64,000 nucleotides of DNA, taken from positions 22,970,001 through 23,034,000 of the forward strand of contig NC_133006.1 of assembly GCF_048564905.1 (NCBI RefSeq), in the 5' to 3' direction. The DNA is from Vicugna pacos (Eukaryota > Chordata > Mammalia > Artiodactyla > Camelidae). Shown here one piece after another: positions 12,641 through 24,100 of this stretch. Below the pieces are notes generated by a model. It had not been told where the DNA came from. It made no database searches and worked only from the letters and a program-made list of their open reading frames with translations. The translations under genes and the position numbers were made by a program. Numbering within the stretch: the stretch's first letter is position 1; each line of letters begins with the position of its first letter.

Positions 12641-12991
12641 ATAGGACATAGCAAAGTGGTGAGGGCATCTCTGGAATTTGGAAGCAATTCCCTCATTTAC
12701 TGTTGTGAGGTGTCCACACCCAACAATCCTTCACAACACACAGGAGAAGCATCTCCCTAACTCTTGGCCTGTCCTGAGATATTCAGCCCCACATTGTCTT
12801 CTGAGTGGCTGCTACAATCCACCCCTGTGATACTTAGAAGTAATGAGATCCCTCAAGTCTATTTATGAAGACTGAAACCTAGTCATAGACCTGCAGGTTA
12901 CTCAAAGTATGGAATAAAACTTCTGTTGTAGAAACAGCAATAGGATTGATATGGACGTTAATAAGAAAACTCCCTGGCATGCATTTTTCAG

Positions 12992-13102
12992 GATCTCACC
13001 TCAAAACAGATGATGTAGACACCTTCCTTGGACATTGCCTTCTCTACCTCTTAGGGGTGTTCTTTATTACTTATGTATTCTGGAAGGAATACCATGAAAA
13101 TG
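12992..13102 (+). CDS. Transmembrane exon of butyrophilin-like gene
   Basis: This 111-bp exon in phase 1-1 is preceded by catgcatttttcag and followed by gtaagt. It encodes a short polar lead (GSHLKTDDVD), the hydrophobic run TFLGHCLLYLLGVFFITYVF and a charged end WKEYHEN. This is the single-pass anchor and stop-transfer of a type I receptor. Its size and phase match BTN transmembrane exons. The charged end leads directly into the heptad exons. Confidence 0.85.
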
Positions 13103-13429
13103 GTAAGTTACTAAATATTTAAATAATGAAATCATGATATCTTAAGGGAACTGTCTACCACTCACACATTTTGACATGGTTCTTGAATAGTGATGGTAAC
13201 AAAGATGAGCAGGATCTGACCTTCATATTATAAAAGCAGAATTGGAGGCAAGAGATGTGACAGTCTCACTCTATTGTTTACTTTTCACTTTTGATAGGAA
13301 CTCATTTATTTAGTTCTAGACAACATGGATTAGGAAAATTTTGACAAACTGCAATTCATCAAGTGTATCATTCCCACAAATTGCAAAGTTTCTGAAAACA
13401 CTTCCTTAAATTTAACAGATGAATGAATG

Positions 13430-14235
13430 AATAAATAAACAGTTGAAATTTCTTAGGGTAACAGAAACTAGAAAAAATAGCCAAATCAAAATTTTAGAAC
13501 TGAAAAATATAATATCTGAAATTTAAATATAACAGATGGTAGATGACAAAGTAAAAAAGACTAGAAACTGGAGGACAAATCTATAGAGTTTTTAAAATCT
13601 AAAGAATAGAAAAGAAAATAAATTTAAACAATGAACAGAGCTGTGGAGAAACTAAGATGATATCAAAAGTTCTAACACAAAAATCACGAGATTCCCAGAG
13701 GAAAGAGCAAGATTGAGGTATAAAATATATTTGAAGAAGAATGTCAAAAATTTCTCAAACTTGGTGAGGATTGAAATTAAAGGTTGCAAAGTGCTCGGCA
13801 ATATACAAGCAGAATAAACTCCAAGAATAACTACATGCCTAGATATATCACAGTCATATTTCTTGGAAACCAAAGATAAATAAGTAATTCCTGAAAGTAT
13901 CTAAAGGAAAACAACAGAGGAGAAATTATTCAAGATTAGGTGGTTTCACATTCAGAAATCACAGGATCAAGAATACAGTGAAGCAACACCATTAAAATGC
14001 TGAATGAGAAGACTGTCAACCCAGAATTCTAGATATTCAGTGAAAAAGACTTCAATAAAGAACAAAATGAAGACAATCATGAATGGAAGAAAGCAATGTC
14101 ATGGAGTTTGTTATCAGAATGTTTGATGAGAAATTCTAAAGGAAGTTCTGCAAGGTTAAGGGAAATGGCACGAGAGGGAGTAAGAGAGAGAAAGGGAGGA
14201 CCATCGTGGGTAGAGATAAGATGAAGAGTTTATCA
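13430..14235 (+). mobile_element. Old L1/HAL1 LINE fragment, sense
   Basis: 'tcaacccagaattctagata', 'agacaatcatgaatggaaga' and 'aattctaaaggaagttctgc' are typical of old mammalian L1/HAL1 sequence. It lies in the intron after the membrane exon and is strongly decayed. Confidence 0.65.
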
Positions 14236-14276
14236 ATTCTGAAAGTAAAAAATTTCTTCCCTTTTTTTTTTTTTAG

Positions 14277-14297
14277 AAAACATGAAGAAAGAGAAAG
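14277..14297 (+). CDS. Tentative micro-exon 21 bp, heptad ENMKKEK
   Basis: A long T-run acceptor (ttttttttag) is followed by 21 bases that in phase 1 read ENMKKEK, then gtgttt, a weak donor. Length, phase and composition fit the other heptad exons. It lies just after an L1 fragment, so chance similarity is possible. Confidence 0.35.
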
Positions 14298-14653
14298 GTG
14301 TTTTATCTTCATCCATATACAAAGGATTTAATTAATCTAATTAATTTAATTAACCTAATCAATTTGAACCTCAATTCATTTGTGAGTTATATCAGTTTAT
14401 TGGAAACAAATGAATCTGTCTAGTCTGATTATTCAGAGAAAGGAAGTAAAAGGAGAGTTTATCTCCACCCAAATAGAAAATAAGTAATTGAAGAAAAATC
14501 AGACCTGGCTTATATAAAAGCAATGTTCTTAGTAACTTGGCATTATGTAGAATAGAGTTTTGCCTGTAAAAGGATTAACACTTGATGCTCTGTAATTTTA
14601 TCTGTGAATTACTTTAAATATTTTAATCAATATTTATCTTATTTGTTTTGCAG

Positions 14654-14671
14654 AGAAAACAAAAGGAAATG
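14654..14671 (+). CDS. Micro-exon 18 bp, EKTKGN
   Basis: The acceptor tttgttttgcag and donor gtgagt enclose 18 bases. In phase 1 they read EKTKGN, one residue short of a heptad. Position directly after the transmembrane exon puts it at the start of the cytosolic stalk. Six residues instead of seven would shift the heptad register, so exons on either side may not form one continuous coil. Confidence 0.65.
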
Positions 14672-14789
14672 GTGAGTTTCAAATTTTGATCCACTTACAA
14701 AGATATCATTGCAGCAAAGCCAGTTTTAGACAATAACAAGGAAAGGATTCCAATATCTTCACATTAGGTAGAATAGAACTTTCCCTTAC

Positions 14790-15745
14790 TATATCAGTCT
14801 GCTGTCTGCCTCTGTGAATTTACCTATTCTGGTAGGATCTCATATGCACGGGATTATACAATATGCCACCTTTATGTCTGCCTCCTTCTTTCACTTGCAT
14901 AAAGTTTTTGAGGTTCACTCATGTTGTAGCATGTATCACTACTTCGTTCCTGAGTAATGATGAGTCACACTTCATTGTATGAGTATACCACATTTTGTTT
15001 ATCCATAACTGTTGGTGAGCATTTGGGCTTTGCATACATTTTGATCATTGTGAATGGTGTTCCTTTGCATATTTCTGTATATGTATTTGTTTTAATGCCT
15101 GTTTTCAACTTGGGGGCTTTATACCTAGCAATTGCTGCATCACACGATACACTTTGTTTAACTTTTTGAGCATCTGCAAAACTGTTTCGCATAGAGATGG
15201 CACCATTTTACATTACAACTAGCAATGTATTAGAATTCCAGTTTCTCTGCAATCTCAACAACACTTGTTATTTTTCATTTTTTAAAATTATAGCCATACT
15301 ATGGCCTGTAAAGTGGTATCTCATTGTGGTTTTGATTTTTATCTCCCTAATGACAAAAGAAGTTGGGCATTTTTTCGTATGCTAGTTGACCATTTGTACA
15401 TCTTCCTTGGAGAAATGTCTGTTCAAGTCCTTTGCTCATTTTGAAACTGGGTTCTTTTTGTTATTGAGCAATCAGAGTTCTTTTTTTTCTATATGTATTC
15501 TTGATACTAAGCCCTTAAATTCATAATTTGCAAATATTTTCTCTCATTCTGTATCTTGTCTCTTCACTTTCTGATCTTTTGATGCACAGAAGTTTTCGAT
15601 TTTTATTAAGTTTAAATTATTTGTTGTTTTTTTTCTTTGTTGCTTGTGCATTGGTGTCATTTCTAAGAATCCATTTCAAATGCAAGGACATAAAAATGTA
15701 CCATTATGTTTTTTTTTAAGAGTTTTACAGTTTTAAGCTTTTGCT
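14790..15745 (-). mobile_element. Old L1 LINE 3' end, antisense
   Basis: 'catgttgtagcatgtatcac', 'gtgagcatttgggctttgca', 'tgcatcacacgatacacttt' and 'tgttcaagtcctttgctcat' are the antisense ORF2 3' part of an old L1. All frames are short. Confidence 0.8.
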
Positions 15746-16890
15746 TTTAGGTCTGACTCATTTTGAGCACATATTATGAATGCAATAGAACATAAAAACG
15801 AATAAGAGAGGCTTACATACATGAATTAATATTTGTAGCAATATAAGTGTCCTAGTAGAATAAAGGAGCCAAGATGTTAAATCACTAATTAGATTTTCAA
15901 ATAATGTGGTTGAAATAAGAATCAAAAGTATGATATACTATGTTTAACTTTTTCAGGGTCTGCCAAACTCTTTACACAGTCTTGCTGTGCATTACACAGT
16001 GTTACACAGTACTACATAGTATCTCAGGGTGCTGCTTTACCCTAATGCTTTTTCCTTTCACTGAAAATATCTTTTCCTAATAATAAAATAGACAGGTAAA
16101 TGTGTGACCTGTTTTTTCCTTTTATCACATATCAAGTTAAATTGAAAGAAAATAAACTATAATATTGATGAATCATTGGAGTAGGTTGGTTAAAAATAAC
16201 AAACAACTATATGCTTAAAACTTCTCTACCTAGGAGACCTGGTAATGGGAGAATTATATTTTAATAAAGGTCAAAACAAACAATAACAAAGACAATGAGA
16301 GAGAGGCCATATGCAGAAAAAATAGTTTTAAATTTTGTATAAAACAGAATAGGGACTTTAGTACATAGCACAGCAACTAGGATCATGAAACAGAAGAGGA
16401 AGTCTACTTCTAACCCATATAGACCTTTATAAGCTCCAGATATATCCATGTCAAAGGCAATGAAGAATGAGAGTGCGTTGTGGAGTTGAAAATAGTGTGT
16501 AAATGAAAGCAAGTTATATGAATTTTACTGCCATATACTCTTAATAATCTAGGAACTTGCACATCACACAAACAAAAGACAACTAACACTTCACCTTTAT
16601 AAAAATTGAATTGCTCTAAAGAAAAAAAAAACAACTCTTCACTATCTGTTACTTAGATGATCTCCAAAATAATGGCTAGCTCTGCCTCTTACCATTTAGG
16701 ATCTCACCTTTTCATCACGCTGTTTCCAGGGACAGAGGATGTCCAGTTTGCTTTTAAATATTAATTCATTACTAAGCCTCATCGATCATTTGATATGCTG
16801 TTTAACACAGAAGATGAAAAGCTATTCTTTAAAATGATGCTGAAGTGCCCAGAGATAATACAGAAAACAGAACAGATTATTTCATTAGAT
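15746..16890. other. Intron, nothing recognised
   Basis: There is a short imperfect 'acacagt' repeat near 15970-16020. The stretch at 16698-16745 begins like the membrane exon (gatctcacc) but has no open continuation. No exon is called. Confidence 0.35.
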
Positions 16891-16894
16891 AAAA

Positions 16895-17140
16895 TCATTA
16901 ATTTTCATATCAGACAGACTTTGGATGAAGTTCTGACTCTGAAATAAGTAACTGTGGGGAACTCAGCAAGTAGCGTGTCCTTGCTCTAACCTCAGTTTAC
17001 CCTTCTGCATAAGTGTAATAACTTATCCAGAGCACTTCTCATGACAAAATGTAATGGTACTTCTAAAACATGTTTCACAGAGTCTCGTACAGCGAAAGCA
17101 ATCAAGGAATGTCAATAGTAATTGTGGTCACGGCAGTGAC
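16895..17140 (+). repeat. MIR SINE, sense
   Basis: The order 'gaactcagcaagtagcg', 'taacctcagtttacccttct', 'cataagtgtaataacttatc' follows the MIR core and 3' part. It is strongly diverged. Confidence 0.5.
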
Positions 17141-17427
17141 GATGGTGATGATGATAACAACGATGTTATTATGTCTAAAATCACTGTGGGATTTTTAAGT
17201 TTAATAATGATAAATTAAAATTTTTTAATCTACTTTACCTTTTGGCATAAAGCAACTTTGACTCTTGTATATTTCACAGTGAAATACTTAGAAAATAAAT
17301 ATAGTTTTCCCCTTTGAAATGGCTAATCTATTATATTTGGAATAGGTAGAGAGATTTAGGGTAGATTTTTGTGTTTCTTTTGTTTCTGTTTCATAGTGAT
17401 TTTTATATTACTCTTTTTACTTTTCAG

Positions 17428-17448
17428 ATCAACTTAGGAAAGAAAACG
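17428..17448 (+). CDS. Heptad micro-exon, copy 1 (DQLRKEN)
   Basis: ctctttttacttttcag precedes and gtaaac follows these 21 bases. Phase 1 reading gives DQLRKEN. With Leu at position 3 and Asn at position 7, consecutive copies set Leu at d and Asn at a of a coiled coil. The last codon base comes from AACG, where the other copies have AATG (silent). Confidence 0.85.
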
Positions 17449-17534
17449 GTAAACTTTAATGACTCTTTACAAAATATGATCTTCCTATTGGCTGTTTCAT
17501 AAGAATTCTTATATTACTCTTTTTATTTTTTCAG

Positions 17535-17555
17535 ATCAACTTAGGAAAGAAAATG
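17535..17555 (+). CDS. Heptad micro-exon, copy 2 (DQLRKEN)
   Basis: Same cassette as copy 1, with acceptor tattttttcag and donor gtaaac. It encodes DQLRKEN in phase 1-1 and is independently skippable. Confidence 0.85.
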
Positions 17556-17641
17556 GTAAACTTTAATGACTCTTTACAAAATACGATCTTCCTATTGGCT
17601 GTTTCATAAGAGTTCTTATATTACTCTTTTTATTTTTTCAG

Positions 17642-17662
17642 ATCAACTTAGGAAAGAAAATG
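17642..17662 (+). CDS. Heptad micro-exon, copy 3 (DQLRKEN)
   Basis: The exon is identical to copy 2, with the same acceptor and donor. The intron between copies 2 and 3 is only 86 bases, near the lower limit for efficient mammalian splicing, so some copies may be skipped. Confidence 0.85.
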
Positions 17663-17748
17663 GTAAACTTTAATAACTCTTTACAAAATATGATCTTCCT
17701 ATTGGCTGTTTCTTAAGAGTTCTTATATTACTCTTTTTATTTTTTCAG

Positions 17749-17769
17749 ATCAACTTAAGAAAGAAAATG
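17749..17769 (+). CDS. Heptad micro-exon, copy 4 (DQLKKEN)
   Basis: Last cassette of the tandem repeat. One base change gives Lys for Arg (DQLKKEN). Acceptor and donor are intact. Confidence 0.85.
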
Positions 17770-18224
17770 GTAAACTTTAACGACAATTTATAAGATGTGA
17801 TCTTTCTATAGTGATTTTTCTTGCTTCCTCCCTTTTCCATTTCTCCTACTTCCTCTGTATAATTTTCACTTTTGTGATTTTTATTCATTCTTACTATCTT
17901 ACAACTTCTGTTACTTGTTTCCCTCTTAATTCTCCCATTGGTTAACTCACTTTTCCCACTCACCCTTCTTTCTCTACTGTATTATTTTTTGGTTGTCTCC
18001 ATGATGCTAACAGTAACTCCTTCTCATGGCTCTGAGATGAGTGAAATTCTAATATGAGAACATATTTGAAAGAACTCTCATGGTACTTACTACGCCCACA
18101 ATCTGATTCTAAGAAAAACTTTAAAACTCTTCTATGCAAGATACTTTTTAAAAAATACGGTAGGTTGTTCCTTGTAGAGAACGCCACTGTTCTCCACCTT
18201 GTGACTGAAGCCTCAACTGGCTGG

Positions 18225-18465
18225 ACTAGGGGTGGAGATTTAGGCATAGTGATAAGAAGTCTTCATTTTGCAGGTTAACAGACCTGGGTTCAAATCATTG
18301 GTCTGTCCATTTACCAACAGAAACTTAACCCCTTTGATTCTCAGATCTTTTGTGAACCGAACAGCATTACATCACAGTTACTTTGCGAATATTGATTAAT
18401 TACTTAAAGCCCTTAGCATATATTTAAGTCATTGGAAATGCTGAATAAATTGTAGCTTCTATCGC
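18225..18465 (+). repeat. MIR SINE, sense
   Basis: 'acagacctgggttcaaatca', 'ccatttaccaacagaaactt', 'aacccctttgattctcag' and the end 'aaatgctgaataaattgtag' follow the MIR consensus order. It sits in the intron between heptad exon copy 4 and the next exon. Confidence 0.8.
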
Positions 18466-18799
18466 ACAGATGATGTATAGCATGACAACACTGCAGGTGA
18501 TGATAATCACAAACATCAGCACTCTAAATTAGTTTAAAAAGAATACTTCATGGGGGGATTTGATAAGTTCCCTCTTGAATTTTAACTGTAAAATTGTCTA
18601 TATTATCTATTATCTATATTAACATGTAATATGTTTTCTTATTTTCTTTTTTTTTTTGAAATGTGTTATAAAAGAGAGAATGGAGGGTTTTTTAAAACCT
18701 TAATAAGCTAATATATGTCATTGTGTGTAATCTTTCCAAGCAACTTTAATTTTTCTTTCTCTGTAACATTAAAATGGGCTTTTCACTTTTGTTTTTCAG

Positions 18800-18820
18800 G
18801 AAACTTGCAAAAGGAAATTG
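18800..18820 (+). CDS. Heptad micro-exon GNLQKEI
   Basis: acttttgtttttcag, 21 bases, gtaaat. In phase 1 it reads GNLQKEI: Leu at position 3 and Ile at position 7 keep the a/d register of the DQLRKEN copies, with a hydrophobic residue in place of Asn. It is probably an older member of the same heptad family. Confidence 0.8.
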
Positions 18821-19175
18821 GTAAATGTGTTCTAATAGTTAAATGCTTACAAGATTGTGTCAGACTATGGTGATCCCTTGCCTCACTTCATTCTTTCCCC
18901 TTAGCTCCTTATTTTAGGTATCTTCTGCATTTCCCTGTTGGCTCTTTATATTGCAGCTATCATGTTAGGAATAATTTACCTGCTTACCTTGCTTAAGTGC
19001 TTAAAATCATGTGATTCAACTTAATTTTATCCATGAAAAACAATTTCAGAAAGGAGCAATGGCTTGATGAATGTGACAGTAATGATTCTAATAAACTCCT
19101 CAGAAGAATGCATTTTTTTTTCCTGCATCTTCATCTATTTGAGAGTCCCAGTCTTATGTGTGCCTCTTCTTTCAG

Positions 19176-19202
19176 GTGAGAGGAAAGCTCAGTTTAGGAA
19201 CA
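19176..19202 (+). CDS. 27-bp exon GERKAQFRN (stalk end)
   Basis: ctcttctttcag, 27 bases, gtaagt. It reads GERKAQFRN. It aligns with the segment GERHSAYNE that I recall just before the WKKALFKP linker of human BTN3A1, so it is the conserved penultimate linker exon of BTN genes. It ends in A rather than G, which changes the first residue of whichever exon follows (Ser before 19894, Asn before 26155). Confidence 0.8.
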
Positions 19203-19438
19203 GTAAGTAACTCATGGGATCAAATTCCACAAATAATAAGACACTTAACCCTTCTCTAAACCTCCTTTGCAGAAAGAGTCAGGCATAATATACCACTGCA
19301 TGTGCTCACTGTGTAGACCCAGAAGTGGAAGGGAATCTGTAACAAAGTCAGTTAATTCATTTTCTTTCCTAATTTAGAATGTCCTTTTATCAAGATGGAC
19401 ATGAAAAAAAATCTAGCTTTAATGGATATTTCCCAAGT

Positions 19439-19705
19439 TTTCCTTCCTTTTCTCTTCCCTTCCCTTACCACTCTTTCCTGTTTCACTCTGTCTCCTTCTT
19501 TTCAGTTCTTTATTCTTTCACCTCTGTTCTTCCTAATTCCTTACTTTTCTTCTTTCCTCCTTCTTCCCTTCCTTCCTTCCGTTTTGTCCATTATCCATTC
19601 TTTCTGTCTTCATTTCTCAAACTATCTACCTTTCTTTCCATCCTTCCCTTATTTTCTTTTCTTCTTTCTCTTGCTTTTTGTTTGATTTTCCTTCTGACTT
19701 AATTT
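19439..19705 (+). repeat. Polypyrimidine (TTCC/TTTC) low-complexity tract
   Basis: About 260 bases of almost pure C/T on the + strand, with 'ccttccttccg'-type repeats. The open frames across it follow from its lack of purines. It lies 190 bases upstream of the 19894 exon, where it could bind pyrimidine-tract splicing factors (inference). Confidence 0.8.
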
Positions 19706-19893
19706 TTTCCACACACATACACAAACCCAGCCACTTTCAAGTTAAAGGTATGGACATACTATTGTGAGGAAGGAAAGGGATGGAGAGGTAAATAAGTAAC
19801 TGAATACTTAGAGAATGATGGTGAGGAGAGGTGAAAAGATATGAGAAGGACCAGGAAAGCATAATCATATTTTCTCATTTTGTTTACTTGCAG

Positions 19894-19920
19894 GCTGGCA
19901 GAAGACATCATTGTACCCAG
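19894..19920 (+). CDS. 27-bp W-linker exon, first version (SWQKTSLYP)
   Basis: tttacttgcag, 27 bases, gtgagt. After the A-ended exon it reads SWQKTSLYP and aligns with EWKKALFKP of BTN3A1, the linker immediately before B30.2. A second, closer relative of this exon lies at 26155-26181. The two could be used alternatively or in series, and both keep the frame. Confidence 0.75.
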
Positions 19921-21170
19921 GTGAGTACATTGCTCTGAAGAAGATGATTCTAAGATATATAATTAAGGCCCTAAATTCTGTAAAACATCAAGCTACTAAC
20001 TACCATATGAGAGAGAAAAATATATAGAACATAAGTTCTGGTCCATAGAAAACATGGCAAGAATGAGAACTTTTAAAGTATTTTTCTTTTCATCTTTTTC
20101 TCACCTGCATCTCATAAGACACTAGTCAATTAAAGCAGATATTAAGAAGTGAAAACAGTATTGATTTTAGTCTAATAAATTTACTTTTTTTCCTTTTTCA
20201 CAATTCCTAAGAGGTTATATATAAATATATGTCGATTAATTCCAGCTACTTTTTCAAACAAACACCAAATCCTAGTGGTTGAGCAAGCTAGCAGGTACCT
20301 CTTATGCACACACAAAGATTCCTTGTCAAGAAGCTCCACTTGGAGGATGTCCTCCAAGCACTGATTTTGATCTGGACTCTTCCCCTTGTGTAGCTTTTCA
20401 ATACGCTAGATGTCCTTTAATTTAAGCCAAAATTTGGGGGGAAGAAAAAAATGTGAAGATCACTAAAGAAAAATGTTTTATGGCAGAGGCTGCATGGTGC
20501 TTACCACTTCTGCCTACATAGGCCAGTTCTCATTCATGTGGTTTCACCAAGACACAATGGGAGCTGGGAAATGTTTAGCTTTTTTGTCTAGAAATTAAAA
20601 AAAAAAGTAATAAATATTGTTAGAGGTAACCAAAGATCAGTTTAAAGCTTCTTCCCATGTATATAACTCATGCAATCCATCCTCAGAAAGCCTAGCCAAG
20701 GGTCCGTCTGGTTACTGCGGTTTACTCAAAGGCCAGCATCTCTGGATGTCCAGTCCTCTTCTTTAGGCAGATGTGACTTTTCAGAGCTTGTAATCTGTGT
20801 ACTTAAGGAGAGGAGTTATCGGCACTCTTCATTATCAGATGAACTGCAGTAAAATGTGGAATAAATTTTTCTATTTGGAATAAGGAAGGAGAAAACAGAA
20901 GAGGCATCATTTAACAACAGCATTAAGACCCCCCCCCCATCAGGCAGACATTGTGAAGACCCTCTTTTCTGAGGGTGGAAGAATTTTCCTGATTATATGG
21001 ACCCTTATTTTGTTGTTAAGGTGTAACTTGCTTCTCATTGTCTTTAGTGACTTTTCACTCACGCCCCCTTCAAATGCATCGTATCATAGCACACTTCTCT
21101 GTCTTGTGCAAATTCAGTGTTACAAAATATGTGTGTAGCTTTCATGCTTGAAGAACTTGCTAGTTTGACC
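19921..21170. other. Intron, nothing recognised except a C-run
   Basis: There is a short poly-C run at about 20930-20938. The open frame at 20670-20852 has no splice context and no recognisable similarity. Confidence 0.4.
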
Positions 21171-24100
21171 TTGTTTTTTGAAAAGGCTTTATTGAAGTGT
21201 TGTTTACATATTATACATTGGTTCATTTTAAGTGTTCACTCATTTTTAAAAAATCAGTGATTTTTAAAATATTTACATAGTTGGACAGCCATCACGAAAT
21301 CCATTTTTAGAAGATTTCCATCACCTCAAAGAGATCTCAAGTTTCTGTTTTCAGCCAGTCCTGGTTCCCAGTCCCAGGCAACTGCGAATCCACTTTCTGT
21401 TGGTATAGATTTGCCTTTCCTGGACATATACAATTGAAATCATATAATATATGGTCTTTTGTGTCTGGTTTTTTTCACTTAGCATAACGTTTTTGAGAAT
21501 CACATTTCAGCATGTTTCAGTAGTTGGTTCCTTTTTATTGTCAGGTGGTATCCCATTGTATGGATACGCCACATTGTGCTTTTTCATTCCCCAGTTGATA
21601 GGCATTAGAACACTTTTACTTTTGAAGTTTTATGAACAGCTCTGCTGGAAATATTTATGTACACATCTTTGTGTGAAAATGTGTTTCATTTCTCTTGAAT
21701 GTATACTTAGGAGTGGAAATTCTGAATCAAATAGTACATTTGTGTTTAATGTTTATTTGAATTGTCAAACTGTTTACCAGAGAGTTCGCACCATTTTACA
21801 TTTTGAACAGAAATGTATGACAACCTTTGTTATCCATAATTTTTATTATAGCCATCTTATTGAATGTGAAATGTATCTCACCACAGTATTAATTTGAGTT
21901 TCCCTAATGTACAATGATGTTGAACATTATGTCACGTGGTTTATAGCCATTTATATGTGTTCCTTAGTGAAATGTTTAACTATTTTGCCGTTTTTTAATT
22001 AGGATGTCTTTATGTTATTATTGACTCTTGTAAGAAATCTTTATATATTTGGATATAAATCTTTTATCAGATAAATGGTTTAAATATATTTTCTCCCCAT
22101 CTGTGTATTTTTCTTTCATTTTATTATTGGTGTATTTTGAAAGTTTTTATTTTGATAAGGTCCAATTTATCAGGTTTTTTTTCTTTTCTCATTTTGAGTT
22201 TTTGGTGTCATGTATTAGTACTTCTTGCATAACTCAAGATTATCACATTTTTTCCCTAATTTTTTCTACTGAAAAATTTATAGTTTTAGCTGTTACCTTT
22301 AGGTCTATAACAAATTTTGAGTTAATTGTTTTGTGTGGGTTGAGGGAAAGGTCTAAATACATCTTTTTATATGTAGGTAGTCAGTTGTGTTAACACCAGC
22401 TCTTGAAAAGAGTATGCTTCTCATTGAATTGTATTGTCCCTTTTTTAAAAAAAATCAACTGATCATAAATTGATTTCCGGGTTCAAAATTCTGTTCCACT
22501 GATCAATTTGTCTATCTTTAGGCTAATATCACACTGTCTTCATCTCTGTGACTTTACAGTATTTTCTGAAATTGGAAAGTACAAGTCTTCTCATTTTGAA
22601 CTTCTTTTAAATGATTAATTTGGCTATTCTGGTTCCTCTGCATTTTCATATGAAATTTAGGATGAGGCTGAAAATTTCTGCAGAAAAATAAAAGCCTGCT
22701 GGAATTTTGATAGGAATTTTATTGACTCCATAGATAAATTTGGGATCAACTGCTGTTTCAGTAACAGTGAGTCTTCCTCCTCGTGACTTTGAAATGTTTC
22801 TCTTTTTACTCATATCTTCTTTGTGTCAGAAATGTTTTGTAGTTTTTTTGTTTACAAGTTTTGTTACTTTTTTATTAAATGTCTTACTGAGCATTTGATG
22901 TTTTTATCCACTTGTGAATGGAATTGTTTTCTTAATTTTATTTCAGACTTTTCATTGTTAATATATAGTACTGCAATAGATTTTTGTATATTGATTTTTT
23001 TTTATCCTATGACTTGCTGAATCCATTTACTTTTTTTAGTTTCAGTAGATTTTGTAGATACTTTTATGATTTTCTATGGGTAAGATGAGTCAACTATGAA
23101 TGAAAGGAATTTTGCTTCTTTTTTTCAAATCTGACTTTAAAAAATGGACTATTATAGAATTTTCATTATAATGTTGAATAGAAATAGCATAAGCATCCAT
23201 CCTTGATTCCTATCATGGAGTGAAAGCATTTATTATTTTACCATGACATATTTTTTCAGTTGTAAATTTTTCATAGATAGACTTTATCAGGTTGAAAAAC
23301 TTCCCTTCTATTCCTAATTTGTTAATAGTTTTTTAAATAATGAATAGGTATTGGATTTTATCAAATGCTTTAACTGTGCCTATTGAGAAGATTATGCTAT
23401 TTTGTCCATTATTTTATTAGTATTGTTTATTATATTAATTGATTTTTACATGTTAAGCTGATCTTGCATTCTGGGAATGAACCTCACTTGGTGGTGATCT
23501 ATAATAATTTTTGTATGAGTTGTTATACTAGGTTTACTATTATTTTACTGAGAGTTTTTGCATCTGTATTCATGAGGGATATTTGTGATGTCTTTGTCTG
23601 GCTTTAGTACCAGGGTGATACTAGCCTCAGAATGAGAAGGGAAGTGCTCTACCCTCTTCTGTTTTCTAGAAGATTTTGTTGAATATTGGTATTTTTTTAT
23701 TCTTTAAATGTTTGATGAAACTCACCAATAAAATCATCTGGGCCTGGGAACTTTTTAGTGGGATTTTCAGTGAACAATTCAATTATTTTACTTGTTATAG
23801 ATCTATCCAGATTTTCTATTCCTTAAGTCATTTTGAGTAATTTGTGTACGTTGAAGAATTTGTGCATTTCATCTAAGTCTAATTTATTGGCATGCAATTT
23901 TAGTAGAAGTTTCATTTGAGCCTTCTAAATTCTGTAGATTCAATAGTGATGTCTCCTCTTTCATATCTGATTTTGATAACTGGGTTTCTCATTATTATTG
24001 AGCAGTCTAGTAAAATTTGCTGACTTTTAAAAGAAGCAATATTTGATTTATTGATTTTCTCTAATGAATTTTGTTTTTCATCACAGGTTTCTAACTTAGT

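Larger units (their letters stand above)
17390..17815 (+). repeat. Four-copy 107-bp tandem repeat, each unit carrying a micro-exon
   Basis: The unit is polypyrimidine tract, AG, 21-bp exon, gtaaac, then 'tcttcctattggctgtttc'. Exon starts at 17428, 17535, 17642 and 17749 are exactly 107 bases apart. Copies 1-3 differ by few bases. The fourth is a little more diverged (R to K change and a changed tail). The repeat therefore multiplies a complete splicing cassette rather than only coding sequence. Confidence 0.95.

Noticed and set aside
15957-15978. AG...GT bracketed 22-base segment after tttttcag
   Set aside because: Length 22 is out of phase and the donor (gtcttg) is poor.
17390-17815. CRISPR-like regular spacing
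   Set aside because: Direct repeats are continuous 107-base tandem units with exon and splice signals, not short repeats with unique spacers, in a mammalian genome.
21451-21897. 148-codon open frame
   Set aside because: Lies on the opposite strand of an antisense L1; incidental.
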